From the NCBI RefSeq assembly GCF_015191005.1, contig NZ_CP040442.1, positions 2,542,001 through 2,606,000 on the forward strand: DNA of 64,000 nt, in the 5' to 3' direction. Source of the stretch: Kaistella flava (ex Peng et al. 2021) (lineage in GTDB: Bacteria > Bacteroidota > Bacteroidia > Flavobacteriales > Weeksellaceae). Of this stretch, positions 1 through 8,970 are shown piece after piece; within the stretch, counting starts at the first letter, position 1, and every line of letters starts with the position of its first letter. The translations under genes were made by a program, and so were the position numbers. Under the pieces are notes generated by a model. The model saw only the letters and a list, made by a program, of their open reading frames with translations, ran no database searches and had not been told where the DNA came from.

Positions 1-1289
1 AGATAATTATTATCAATATACCCGCCTCGCGAAAACCCATCACCATGGATGCGGTTCCAATAAAGAAAACCAGTAGTTACAGAGCGGTCTTTACTTACCT
101 GCAATTTATAATCCAACCAATCGGTTATTTTCACATCTCCAGCGATACTCCCAATAAATCTGGAAAGATCAGAGGTATACTTATTATTATTTACGATGTA
201 TGCAATGTTTGTAAGATTACTGTTTATTGGAATAAAGTTATCCCACTGTCCAACTCTACTTGTTGTACCTTCTGTGAAAATATTATATCCGGTCGGAGTA
301 CGTGGATCATAGATAGGTGTATTTGGCAATTGACGTATTGAACTGAACATTGCTCCAGATATAGAACTATATCCATTATTTAAACCTTTATATGATGTTT
401 CCGAGTATGAAAAATTTGTGCTGAGTTTAAACCAATCTGTTACTTTTTGATCCGCATTCATTCTCATTGAAATCCTCTCCATCCCATTTGGTATAATAAC
501 ACCTTCCTGTTTGGTATATCCTAGAGAAGCGTAATAGTTACCGTTTCCAAGACCACCTGTCATCGATAAGAAATGATCAGTTTGCGTACCTGTTCTAAGC
601 ACCGCTTTTTGCCAATCTGTATTAAATTCACTACCTCTTGCCCACACCGTTCCCGCCGCTGCAGCTTTTTCATTAGAAATTGTCAAGAAGTCCGGAGTCT
701 GTAAAAGATCTAATCTCTCCGCAACACTTGCTATACTAAGCATGTTATTGTAGGACACAGAGAATTTTCCATTTTTCCCTTTTTTCGTAGTGATTAAAAT
801 AACACCATTTGCGGCACGTGATCCATAAATAGCAGTAGCTGCACCATCTTTCAGAACCGTCATGGATTCAATATCTGAAGGATTGATATCCGCCAATGCA
901 TTAGTATAGGTATTCCCTCCACCGGTATCACCGGCAAAAATAGGAACTCCATCTACCACATATAAAGGAGATGTCCCTGAGGATATCGTATTGACACCTC
1001 GAATACGCACTGTTGGTGCTCTACCAATATCACCCGAGCTACTTACCACTTGCACTCCTGATGCACGACCCGCTAATTGCGCTTCGAATGTAGGAGTGTT
1101 TAAGTTAGCAATATCACTCCCCTTCACTGTTGAGATCGAGGAGGTTACATCTGCTTTCTTTTGAGTCCCATATCCAACCACAACCACCTCCTCAATATTT
1201 TGAGTTTTGGTCGAATCCTGCTGTGCCACTACCGCCTGTCCTGTAAAAAACAAAACACCTGCGGTTAAAATTCTTAATTTCACATTCAT
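1..1289 (-). CDS. SusC/RagA-family TonB-linked outer membrane receptor, N-terminal part (cut by window edge)
   Basis: About 429 residues are visible, reading from an ATG at 1289 with no stop before the left edge, so the C-terminal barrel is missing. Residues 1-22 form a signal peptide ending VVA-QQ. The TonB-box/plug start (EEVVVVGYGTQKK) follows at about residue 33. The plug continues with RIRGVNTI, PLYVVDGVPIF and the end motif AANGVILITTKKGK, which is typical of SusC/RagA proteins. These receptors import glycans or peptides across the outer membrane with a SusD lipoprotein partner and TonB energy. The SusD partner would normally lie downstream, to the left of this window. The protein is unusual in lacking the carboxypeptidase-regulatory-like domain that many SusC proteins carry before the plug. 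The substrate cannot be told from what is visible. Confidence 0.9.
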   Translation of the reverse strand, partial: MNVKLRILTAGVLFFTGQAVVAQQDSTKTQNIEEVVVVGYGTQKKADVTSSISTVKGSDIANLNTPTFEAQLAGRASGVQVVSSSGDIGRAPTVRIRGVNTISSGTSPLYVVDGVPIFAGDTGGGNTYTNALADINPSDIESMTVLKDGAATAIYGSRAANGVILITTKKGKNGKFSVSYNNMLSIASVAERLDLLQTPDFLTISNEKAAAAGTVWARGSEFNTDWQKAVLRTGTQTDHFLSMTGGLGNGNYYASLGYTKQEGVIIPNGMERISMRMNADQKVTDWFKLSTNFSYSETSYKGLNNGYSSISGAMFSSIRQLPNTPIYDPRTPTGYNIFTEGTTSRVGQWDNFIPINSNLTNIAYIVNNNKYTSDLSRFIGSIAGDVKITDWLDYKLQVSKDRSVTTGFLYWNRIHGDGFSRGGYIDNNY

Positions 1290-1315
1290 ATTAACACATT
1301 TTAATATTTAAGCGA

Positions 1316-1346
1316 CAAATATGTTAATAAATTTTAACATCAGCAA
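1316..1346 (-). promoter_or_regulatory. Probable promoter of the SusC-like gene
   Basis: On the minus strand a TTG (complement of 1344-1346) is followed after 20 nt by CATATTTG (complement of 1316-1323). This is one mismatch from the Bacteroidota -7 box TAnnTTTG, and the spacing fits the known TTG/TAnnTTTG architecture. Transcription would start about 20 nt before the ATG at 1289. The assignment rests on sequence match only. Confidence 0.45.
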
Positions 1347-1534
1347 TAATTATTTTCATAATGAAAAAATATCTAACATTAAAATTCATTATTTCACAAC
1401 AATTAAAAACATTATGCGCAAAAAACATAAAAATTTCAGCCGGCTCAATCAATAAAAATCAAAGAAAATAAATTATAAACACATATGACGCATTTCAAAA
1501 GTCACTATTTAGAGTTATTCTAAATTTCAAGCAC

Positions 1535-1564
1535 AAAAAAAACCCGCTAAAAACAGCGGGCTTT
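1535..1564 (-). terminator. Rho-independent terminator of the rimP-nusA-infB operon
   Basis: Read on the minus strand, a 6-bp GC-rich stem (CCCGCT/AGCGGG, arms at 1543-1548 and 1555-1560) with a 6-nt loop is followed by a run of eight T. It begins about 20 nt after the infB stop codon. Confidence 0.85.
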
Positions 1565-1581
1565 CAATAATATTTAAAGAA

Positions 1582-4479
1582 TTATTTTAATTTTTTCTTC
1601 ACTGAGATCTCTTCGTAGACCTCTAAGATGTCTCCAACTTCAATATCATTGTATCCTTTGATATTCAAACCACATTCGTAGCCTTTGGTTACTTCTTTTG
1701 CATCGTCTTTGAAACGTTTCAAACTTTCCAGTTCTCCATCGAATTTCACAATACCATCACGCAACAATCTGATTTTTGAATTTCTTGTTACTTTTCCGGT
1801 AAGAACCATACAACCAGCAATCGTTCCTACTTTCGTAATTTTGAAAGTTTCGCGTATTTCTACGTTACCGATTACCTGTTCTTTAATTTCTGGTGAAAGC
1901 ATTCCTTCCATCGCTTCTTTCACTTCATCAATCGCTTTGTAGATAATTGAATAAGTTCTGATTTCGATTTCTTCTTTATCAGCTAATTCTTTTGCATTAA
2001 CACCTGCTCTCACGTTGAATCCAATCATGATCGCATCTGATGCTGCTGCTAATAACACATCTGATTCAGTAATTTGCCCAACACCTTGGTGAATAATCTT
2101 AACGCTGATTTCCTCAGTAGATAAACTTTGAAGCTGATCAGATAGTGCTTCTACAGAACCATCAACGTCACCTTTAAGGATAATGTTTAATTCTTTGAAG
2201 TCTCCTAAAGCAATACGTCTTCCCAGTTCGTCTAGCGTTACGTGTTTCTTAGTTCTAACTGATTGTTCACGTTGTAACTGCTCTCTTTTGGTTGCAATTG
2301 TTTTCGCTTCTCTTTCGTCTTTGAATACTCTGAAACGATCTCCGGCAGTTGGTGCACCATCTAATCCCAGTACTGTTACCGGTATTGATGGTCCTGCTTC
2401 TTCCATATTTTTCCCTCTTTCATCAAGCAAAGCTTTTACTTTACCATGATTTTTTCCAGCGAGAACGTAATCTCCAACTTTTAAGGTTCCTGCTTGTACA
2501 AGAATAGTTGAGATATAACCTCTACCTTTATCTAAAGAGGCTTCGATTACTACACCACTTGCAGTTTTGTTAGGATTCGCTTTTAATTCTAATAGTTCAG
2601 CCTGCAATAATACTTTCTCTAAAAGAGCATCCATATTATTACCAAATTTCGCTGAAACTTCTTGCGACTGAACATTTCCACCCCATTCTTCTACCAATAC
2701 ATTCATTGCAGAAAGTTGTTGACGGATATTGTCTGGGTTAGAGTTCGGTTTATCCACTTTATTGATCGCAATAATCATTGGAACTCCCGCAGCTTGTGCG
2801 TGAGAAATTGCTTCTTTAGTTTGTGGCATCACGTCATCATCAGCAGCGATTACGATAATTGCAATATCAGTAATTTGCGCCCCTCTGGCTCTCATTGCGG
2901 TAAATGCCTCGTGACCTGGAGTATCTAAGAATGTAATTCTTTGACCGTTTTCCAACTTCACGTTATAAGCACCAATATGCTGTGTAATTCCACCAGATTC
3001 ACCGGCGATTACATTGGTCTTTCTAATATAATCCAGCAATGAAGTTTTACCGTGATCTACGTGTCCCATTACGGTAACGATTGGAGCTCTAGCTACTAGA
3101 TCCTCCGCAGTATCGGTATCTTCTTCTAATGCAGATTCTTCTACATCAGCATCAGAGAATTCAATGGTGTATCCAAATTCATCAGCAACAAGCAATAAAG
3201 TATCTGCTTCTAAACGCTGATTCATCGTTACCATAACTCCTAGAGAGAAACAAGCTGAAATTACTTCCGTTGGACTAACATTCATTAATGAAGCTAATTC
3301 ACCTACCGTAATAAACTCAGTTATTTTCAGAGTTCTGTCAGCAGCATCGATTTCATCTTGACGCTCGTCTTGCTCTCTTCTGTAAACTCTTTTCTCTTTT
3401 CTATATTTGGCTCCTTTATTTTTCCCTGCCTTACTGGTCAGTTTTTCTAAAGTTTCCTTAATTTGATTTTTAACTTGCTCGTCAGTTAATTCAACTGGCA
3501 TCACAGGACCTCTTCTTACAGGACCTCTGTTTCCACCACCTTGATAACCACCACCAGGACGGTTTCCACCACCACCCTGACCAGGTGGGCGATTTCCTTG
3601 ACCTTGACCAGGAGGTCGGCTGCCTTGGCCCTGACCAGGAGGACGATTCCCCTGAGCTCCTTGTTGAGTTGCTCCACCAGTAGGATTAGGTTTTTCAATA
3701 CGCTTTCTTTTCTTTTTGGCAGCGGCTGAATTTGCTGAAGGTTTTGGTTTATTAAACTGTGATAAATCAACAGTTTGTTTAAGGATTTTCACACCCTCTA
3801 ATTTTTTATAAACCGTTTCAATTTTATCCGATTCAGGAGGCATTACCGCTTCCACTTTCGGAGCCTCTACTACCGGCGCTGGAGTTTCTACAACTGCAGG
3901 CGCAACGGGAGCTTCCTCTACTTTTTGTACAGGTGCTTTTTCCGCAATCGGCTCAGGCTTTTTGGGTTGATCTTTTTTGGATGATCTTGGCTTGTTGCCT
4001 TCAATCTTCGACAAATCAATTTTATCCAAAACCTTAAATTCCTGTTTTTCAGAAACAGGGGCTTTTTCAACAACTGGTGCTACTTCAGCAACAGGAGTTT
4101 TTTCAACCACAGGTTTTGGCTCTTCCGCTGGTGGAGCTGGCTGCTCTACCTTCACTTCAGATTTCTTTTGATCTAAGTCTATCTTCCCTAAAATTCTGGT
4201 TTCAGGTCTAAGACTTGCTTTGGCTCTTATTACCTCAGGCTGCGACGGCTCTATCTCCAGTTTTTCTTCCGGAACTTTAGCGATCACCACCTCATGAGAA
4301 GCTTTTCTTTGTTCCCCGTCTTTGCGGAACTCAGCTTCTAATGCAGAATATGCCGATTCTTCCAATTGAGCGTTCGGGTTACTTTCCACTTCGATTCCCT
4401 TGGCATGTAGAAATTCTACAAGTCTTGTCATCGAAATATTAAATTCCTTAACCGCTTTGTTTAATCTAATTTTTGGCAT
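1582..4479 (-). CDS. infB: Translation initiation factor IF-2
   Basis: This is a 965-residue GTPase that places initiator tRNA on the 30S subunit and promotes subunit joining. Residues 1-50 match the IF2 N-terminal module ([14 protein letters not shown]). Residues about 60-250 are a Pro/Glu/Val/Ala-rich low-complexity linker. A lysine/arginine patch (KKKRKR) and a Gly/Pro/Arg/Gln-rich stretch with repeated RPPGQGQGN units follow, at about 255-330. The G domain shows GHVDHGKT at about 468-476, DTPGHE and NKVDKP. Domains II, III and IV follow, ending in a basic tail. The long disordered N-terminal half is common in this phylum. The gene is last in the operon, 74 nt after nusA, and has its own possible -7 box upstream. 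Confidence 0.98.
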   Translation of the reverse strand: MPKIRLNKAVKEFNISMTRLVEFLHAKGIEVESNPNAQLEESAYSALEAEFRKDGEQRKASHEVVIAKVPEEKLEIEPSQPEVIRAKASLRPETRILGKIDLDQKKSEVKVEQPAPPAEEPKPVVEKTPVAEVAPVVEKAPVSEKQEFKVLDKIDLSKIEGNKPRSSKKDQPKKPEPIAEKAPVQKVEEAPVAPAVVETPAPVVEAPKVEAVMPPESDKIETVYKKLEGVKILKQTVDLSQFNKPKPSANSAAAKKKRKRIEKPNPTGGATQQGAQGNRPPGQGQGSRPPGQGQGNRPPGQGGGGNRPGGGYQGGGNRGPVRRGPVMPVELTDEQVKNQIKETLEKLTSKAGKNKGAKYRKEKRVYRREQDERQDEIDAADRTLKITEFITVGELASLMNVSPTEVISACFSLGVMVTMNQRLEADTLLLVADEFGYTIEFSDADVEESALEEDTDTAEDLVARAPIVTVMGHVDHGKTSLLDYIRKTNVIAGESGGITQHIGAYNVKLENGQRITFLDTPGHEAFTAMRARGAQITDIAIIVIAADDDVMPQTKEAISHAQAAGVPMIIAINKVDKPNSNPDNIRQQLSAMNVLVEEWGGNVQSQEVSAKFGNNMDALLEKVLLQAELLELKANPNKTASGVVIEASLDKGRGYISTILVQAGTLKVGDYVLAGKNHGKVKALLDERGKNMEEAGPSIPVTVLGLDGAPTAGDRFRVFKDEREAKTIATKREQLQREQSVRTKKHVTLDELGRRIALGDFKELNIILKGDVDGSVEALSDQLQSLSTEEISVKIIHQGVGQITESDVLLAAASDAIMIGFNVRAGVNAKELADKEEIEIRTYSIIYKAIDEVKEAMEGMLSPEIKEQVIGNVEIRETFKITKVGTIAGCMVLTGKVTRNSKIRLLRDGIVKFDGELESLKRFKDDAKEVTKGYECGLNIKGYNDIEVGDILEVYEEISVKKKLK

Positions 4480-4509
4480 GTATACTTTATACTTTTATTT
4501 TATTTTTTG

Positions 4510-4517
4510 CAAAGTTA
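4510..4517 (-). promoter_or_regulatory. Possible internal -7 promoter box for infB
   Basis: TAACTTTG on the minus strand matches TAnnTTTG and lies 30 nt before the infB start, in the nusA-infB gap. No clear -33 TTG was found at the right distance, so it may be a chance match in AT-rich DNA. Confidence 0.3.
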
Positions 4518-4553
4518 ACCTATTTTAACTTTAGATACCGTATTTAGAAAATT

Positions 4554-5801
4554 TTAGTCTTCTAACTCTTCTTTCAGGATGCGTTTCACCTCCGTAATTG
4601 TCTCTTCTTCTAAATCAGTTAAACCTAGAAGCGCTTCTGTTTCTTTATCTAAAATACTTTTTGCAGTATTCAAACCAACCTTGCGGAACTCGTCGATAAT
4701 CCACTGTTCGATATCGCCTTCTTCGGTTCCTGCGAACTCTCTTAATTCAACATCATCATCTTCACTCGCTTCTCTGTAAACATCAATATCATAACCGCTT
4801 AACCAAGAAGCTAATCTGATGTTTTGTCCTTGCTTACCAATTACTCTTGAAATTTCTTCAACCGGAGTATAAACTAACGCGTAGTTCGTCTCTTCGTTGA
4901 TTTCAATTTTATTAATAGTAATATTTCCTAATGCTCTTTTCACCATGATCTCAGGGTTTTTTGACCACTGAATAACGTCGATGTTTTCGTTTTTCAACTC
5001 TCTAACAACTCCATGGATTCTAGAACCTTTTACTCCAACACAAGCTCCAACCGGATCGATTCTATCATCATAAGCATCTACCGCGATTTTCGCTTTTTCA
5101 CCTGGTATACGAACTACTTTTTTCAAAATAATGGTACCATCCTGAATTTCTGGAATTTCCATTTCCAGTAATTTCTCCAAAAATTTTGGTGCAGTTCTCG
5201 AAACGATAATCTGTGGTTTTGATCCTTTAAAATCAACACTTTCTACAATCGCACGAATGCTTTCTCCTTTTTTAAAGAAGTCAGACGGAATTTGATTTTC
5301 TTTCGGTAAGATAAATTCATTCTCCTCATCATCCAACAAAATAACGTGTTTGTGACGAATATGGTGCACTTCACCGACTACGATTTCACCAATTTTATCT
5401 TTAAACTGCTCGTATAAAACTGCGTTGTTATGTTCCTGAAGTTTGGTCGCTAAAATCTGCTTCAGCGTCAAAATACTTCTTCTTCCTAATTGCTCGATTG
5501 GAATTTCTACGGAGAAATCATCATCAATTTCGAAAGTTGGATCTATTTTTTTTGCTTCAGAAATTTCAATTTCCAAGTCATCATCTTCAGACATTTCGTC
5601 TGCTACAATTTTCTTATTTAAAAATATCTGAAAATCTCCTTTATCTGGATTCACAATTACATCAAAATGATCGTCGGAATCAAATCTTTTTCTTAATAAT
5701 GTTTTCAAAGAATCCTCGATAATTGCCATCAGGTCAATCTTGCTGATGTTTTTGTCTTCTTTGAAATCGCCAAATGCTTCAATCAATGCTAAACCGTCCA
5801 T
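4554..5801 (-). CDS. nusA: Transcription termination/antitermination factor NusA
   Basis: This 415-residue protein binds RNA polymerase and nascent RNA and modulates pausing and termination. The order is an N-terminal polymerase-binding domain (1-130), an S1 domain (about 135-200, KIGEIVVGEVHHIRHKHV), and KH domains carrying VGVKGSRIHGVV and VIGKQGQNIRLASWL. A short acidic C-terminal segment follows. The length fits NusA without the extra C-terminal repeats of E. coli. The gene lies between rimP and infB in the conserved bacterial order, 106 nt after rimP, so the three are probably co-transcribed from the promoter before rimP. Confidence 0.97.
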   Translation of the reverse strand: MDGLALIEAFGDFKEDKNISKIDLMAIIEDSLKTLLRKRFDSDDHFDVIVNPDKGDFQIFLNKKIVADEMSEDDDLEIEISEAKKIDPTFEIDDDFSVEIPIEQLGRRSILTLKQILATKLQEHNNAVLYEQFKDKIGEIVVGEVHHIRHKHVILLDDEENEFILPKENQIPSDFFKKGESIRAIVESVDFKGSKPQIIVSRTAPKFLEKLLEMEIPEIQDGTIILKKVVRIPGEKAKIAVDAYDDRIDPVGACVGVKGSRIHGVVRELKNENIDVIQWSKNPEIMVKRALGNITINKIEINEETNYALVYTPVEEISRVIGKQGQNIRLASWLSGYDIDVYREASEDDDVELREFAGTEEGDIEQWIIDEFRKVGLNTAKSILDKETEALLGLTDLEEETITEVKRILKEELED

Positions 5802-5907
5802 TAATATATGTTTTGTTTAAGGTTTGAAATATAAAGTTTTTACCCTTTAAATTTAATTCAATTTATCATAAAAGAGTGCCTAATTAAAAATTATCACTCT
5901 TTTGTTT

Positions 5908-6375
5908 TTAGAACTTTATTGCAACTAGTGCTTTTTTAATATCGGAATAAGGTATTTCTCGCTCTTCAACTACATCTACTTTTCCTTTTCCGATTTCTTT
6001 CGGTTTTCGGTATTTTAGAATTAAGGTGATTTTATCATCCTCTACCTTCGTTAATTCTCCTTCAACTTCTGAAGAGTCATTCATTAACAATTCCAGAGAC
6101 CTACCGATGTTTTTACGATACTGTCTTGGAGTATTAAGTGGCTCACTTAAACCCGCGCTCATTACTTCTAAAGAGAAATCATGTTCGTCACGATCCATAT
6201 TAAACTCAATTGCACGACTTGCATCTAAGCAATCCTGAAGGGTCACTCCATTATCACCGTCGAGAATTACCCTAACATGATCAGACACAGAAAATTTAAT
6301 ATCAATCAAAAAAAGATCTTCTCTTTCTGCTAAAAAATCGTTTAATAGTTGTTCTACTTGCGCTTTAATCTCCAT
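5908..6375 (-). CDS. rimP: Ribosome maturation factor RimP
   Basis: This 155-residue protein is needed for late 30S subunit maturation. Family features are visible: the N-terminal alpha/beta domain with FSVSDHVRVILDGDNGVTL, followed by the DCLDASRAIE helix and LEVMSAGLSEPLNTPRQYRKNIGRSLEL. A C-terminal SH3-like barrel ends near KKALVAIKF. It is first in the rimP-nusA-infB operon. A good promoter and a terminator-like hairpin lie in its leader. Confidence 0.96.
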   Translation of the reverse strand: MEIKAQVEQLLNDFLAEREDLFLIDIKFSVSDHVRVILDGDNGVTLQDCLDASRAIEFNMDRDEHDFSLEVMSAGLSEPLNTPRQYRKNIGRSLELLMNDSSEVEGELTKVEDDKITLILKYRKPKEIGKGKVDVVEEREIPYSDIKKALVAIKF

Positions 6376-6396
6376 ATCTTTCTAAAATACTCTACG

Positions 6397-6424
6397 AAAA
6401 AAGGCTTTCTTCCGAAGGCCTTTT
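6397..6424 (-). promoter_or_regulatory. Terminator-like hairpin in the rimP leader (candidate attenuator)
   Basis: The minus-strand RNA can form AAAAGGC/GCCTTTT (arms 6418-6424 and 6399-6405) with a 12-nt loop, followed by U6 from 6402-6397. It lies between the predicted start site and the rimP ATG. NusA-operon leaders are known sites of NusA feedback in other bacteria; a role here is inferred. Confidence 0.45.
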
Positions 6425-6449
6425 CATTATAATATCCGTAAATCTTTTG

Positions 6450-6479
6450 CAAATATACATCTTTTTAATAAAATGACAA
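6450..6479 (-). promoter_or_regulatory. Promoter of the rimP-nusA-infB operon
   Basis: The minus strand carries TTG (complement of 6477-6479), 19 nt, then TATATTTG (complement of 6450-6457). This is a full match to the Bacteroidota TTG-N19-TAnnTTTG consensus. The predicted start is near 6443, giving a leader of about 68 nt. Confidence 0.75.
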
Positions 6480-6532
6480 AATAATTATATTTTATTGGAA
6501 GAGCAATAAACAGCGTACAAACGATTAATTCA

Positions 6533-6540
6533 TATATTTG
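6533..6540 (+). promoter_or_regulatory. Probable -7 promoter box of ugd
   Basis: TATATTTG matches TAnnTTTG exactly and lies 23 nt before the GTG start of the dehydrogenase gene. No convincing -33 TTG is present at the usual distance. The region between 6376 and 6563 holds divergent promoters for rimP and ugd. Confidence 0.5.
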
Positions 6541-6563
6541 CAACAACATAAAAAACTTAAATT

Positions 6564-7874
6564 GTGAATATTACTATCGTTGGAACTGGCTATGTAGGCT
6601 TGGTTACGGGAACTACTTTAGCAGAATTAGGAAACACCGTTTACTGTGTTGATATTGATGCTAAGAAAGTAGAACGCATGAAGCAAGGCATCGTTCCTAT
6701 TTATGAGCCTGGACTCGAAGAAATGTTCCTTAGAAATATTCAAGCACAAAGATTGTTTTTTACGACAGATATTAAAGAAGCACTTGAAAAAAGTGAAGTT
6801 ATTTATTTGGCTTTACCAACTCCACCAGGAGAAGATGGTTCTGCCGACTTATCTTACGTACTTTCTGTAGCCAATCAAATTGGTGAAATGATTACCGATT
6901 ACAAAGTGGTGGTGAATAAATCAACCGTTCCTGTTGGGACAGCAGATCGAGTTCGAGAAACCATTGCTACTAAAACAAAAATCCCTTTCGATGTCGTTTC
7001 TAATCCAGAGTTTCTTCGGGAAGGATTTGCCGTGGAAGACTCAATGAATCCTGCGCGAGTTATCGTTGGAAGTGAATCTGAAAAAGCTCAGGAAGTGATG
7101 GCGAAAATCTATCAACCTTTTACCAATATTGGAATTCCAATTATTTTCATGGATGAGAAATCGTCTGAATTAACCAAGTACGCAGCAAATTCTTTTCTAG
7201 CAGTAAAGATTACGTTCATGAATGAAATCGCTAACTACTGTGAAAAAGTTGGAGCTGACGTTGACAAAGTTCGTTTAGGAATGGGTTCTGATGACAGAAT
7301 CGGACATCGTTTTCTTTTCCCTGGAATTGGTTATGGCGGAAGTTGTTTCCCGAAAGACGTGAAAGCTTTAATTAAATCCGGAAAGCAAGAAGGATTTGAT
7401 TTCCAAATTTTAGAAGCGACCGAAGAAGTAAATCAAGCTCAAAAAGTAATTCTCGTTTCTGAAATTGAAAAGTATTTTAAAGGAGATTTAAAAGGGAAAA
7501 AGATCGCACTTTGGGGATTAGCCTTTAAAGCGAATACCGATGATATTAGAGAAGCTTCTTCTTTAGATAATATTAAACTATTATTAGAAAAAGGTGCAGA
7601 GATTACTGCCTATGATTCTATTGCGGAAGAAAATGTACGTCACGTTCTTGGTGACCAAATCTCTTATGCGAAAGACATGTATTCTACTTTAGAGAATGCT
7701 GATTGTCTTTTGATCGCCACCGAATGGAGTGAGTTCAAAAACCCTAATTTCGAAATGATGGCGCAGAGAATGAATAACAAAGCCATCTTCGACGGAAGAA
7801 ACATGTTTGCTTTGGAGCAAGTTGAAGATAAAGGATTTTTCTATAAATCGATTGGTAGAAAAACGTTGGGATAA
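6564..7874 (+). CDS. ugd: UDP-glucose 6-dehydrogenase
   Basis: This 436-residue enzyme makes two NAD-dependent oxidations of UDP-glucose to UDP-glucuronate, a precursor for acidic surface glycans. The start is GTG; the Rossmann motif VGTGYVGLVTG begins at residue 6, so a later start would break the fold. Other signatures are NPEFLREGFAVED, KYAANSFLAVKI and the catalytic cysteine in GYGGSCFPKD near residue 260. The C-terminal UDP-binding domain (WGLAFKANTDDIREASS) follows. It stands first in the polysaccharide locus. A closely related sugar-nucleotide dehydrogenase (UDP-ManNAc or UDP-GlcNAc) is the main alternative, but length and motifs favour UDP-glucose. Confidence 0.92.
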   Translation: MNITIVGTGYVGLVTGTTLAELGNTVYCVDIDAKKVERMKQGIVPIYEPGLEEMFLRNIQAQRLFFTTDIKEALEKSEVIYLALPTPPGEDGSADLSYVLSVANQIGEMITDYKVVVNKSTVPVGTADRVRETIATKTKIPFDVVSNPEFLREGFAVEDSMNPARVIVGSESEKAQEVMAKIYQPFTNIGIPIIFMDEKSSELTKYAANSFLAVKITFMNEIANYCEKVGADVDKVRLGMGSDDRIGHRFLFPGIGYGGSCFPKDVKALIKSGKQEGFDFQILEATEEVNQAQKVILVSEIEKYFKGDLKGKKIALWGLAFKANTDDIREASSLDNIKLLLEKGAEITAYDSIAEENVRHVLGDQISYAKDMYSTLENADCLLIATEWSEFKNPNFEMMAQRMNNKAIFDGRNMFALEQVEDKGFFYKSIGRKTLG

Positions 7875-8059
7875 AACTTAAACGACTTATAGCACAGTAT
7901 TATTTGAAGATAGAGAACAGTATGTTTGACCAAAAAAAAATCACACTGAATAAAACCTATTACATCTTATAGTAAGATAATCTTCATTACGATATAGCGT
8001 CAGCGAACTTTCAAAAATTCATTAATTTACCCTATTTTTACATAAACTTATTAGCACAA

Positions 8060-8908
8060 ATGAGCGAACCTCAACAACAATGGACGGAAACTATTGAATC
8101 CAGCCACTCCTTATTCGATCTAAAACTTGCCGAAGTTTGGCGGTACAAAGATTTGGTTTACATGTTCGTAAAAAGAGATTTCGTTTCTTCTTTTAAACAA
8201 ACGATTTTGGGTCCCATTTGGTTTTTCATTAATCCCATATTTACTACAATTGTTTATTTGGTTGTCTTTGGAAACATTGCCAATTTATCGACAGATGGCG
8301 CCCCAAAAATTTTATTTTATTTAGCTGGTGTTACGCTGTGGAATTATTTCTCATCTTGCTTAACTGGAGCTTCCAGCGTATTCACAAGTAACGCCGCAAT
8401 ATTTGGAAAAGTATATTTCCCAAGATTAGTGATGCCATTAACAATAGTCATTTCTAATCTAATGAGGTTTGGAGTACAGATGGGATTATTTATAATCGTT
8501 TTCATTTATTACTATTTCAAAGGAGAAGTACAGCCCAATGTCTGGATTTTAGCTACGCCTTTTTTAATTGTATTAATGGCTGCATTTGCATTGGGAATGG
8601 GAATGATTTTTTCTTCCTTAACTACAAAATACAGAGATATACAAATGTTACTAGGTTTCGGAGTGAGTTTATTTATGTATGTTACACCAGTAATCTACCC
8701 GCTTTCTGCACTACCAGCAAGATTCAAAAACATCGCCTATTACAACCCACTCTCGGGAATTTTCGAATGCTTTAAATACGGCTGGATGGGAGTTGGCGAA
8801 TTTTCGGGAACAATGTTGCTCATTAGTACTGTCATTATTTTTACATTATTAGCAATTGGCACCGTAGTCTTTAATAAAGTAGAAAAAGGATTTATGGATA
8901 CGGTATAA
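8060..8908 (+). CDS. wzm: Polysaccharide ABC exporter permease (Wzm type)
   Basis: This 282-residue inner membrane protein of the ABC-2 permease family has about six hydrophobic helices. The family hallmark at the N-terminus is seen: a cytoplasmic start, then LVYMFVKRDFVSSFKQTILGPIWFFINPIF at roughly residues 30-60. SLTTKYRDIQMLLGFGVSLFMYVTPVIYPLSALP follows near the end. Such permeases pair with a Wzt ATPase to export finished O-antigen or capsule chains made in the cytoplasm. The ATPase gene follows after 62 nt, confirming the pair. Confidence 0.93.
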   Translation: MSEPQQQWTETIESSHSLFDLKLAEVWRYKDLVYMFVKRDFVSSFKQTILGPIWFFINPIFTTIVYLVVFGNIANLSTDGAPKILFYLAGVTLWNYFSSCLTGASSVFTSNAAIFGKVYFPRLVMPLTIVISNLMRFGVQMGLFIIVFIYYYFKGEVQPNVWILATPFLIVLMAAFALGMGMIFSSLTTKYRDIQMLLGFGVSLFMYVTPVIYPLSALPARFKNIAYYNPLSGIFECFKYGWMGVGEFSGTMLLISTVIIFTLLAIGTVVFNKVEKGFMDTV

Positions 8909-8970
8909 ATGAGTAATGGATAGATAACGAAACAAACACGAATAAAAAAAAGATTTAATTTAATAAAAAT

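Noticed and set aside
45..341. Plus-strand open frame of 98 codons at the left edge
   Set aside because: It is antisense to the SusC-like plug region, which has clear family motifs; the plus frame has none.
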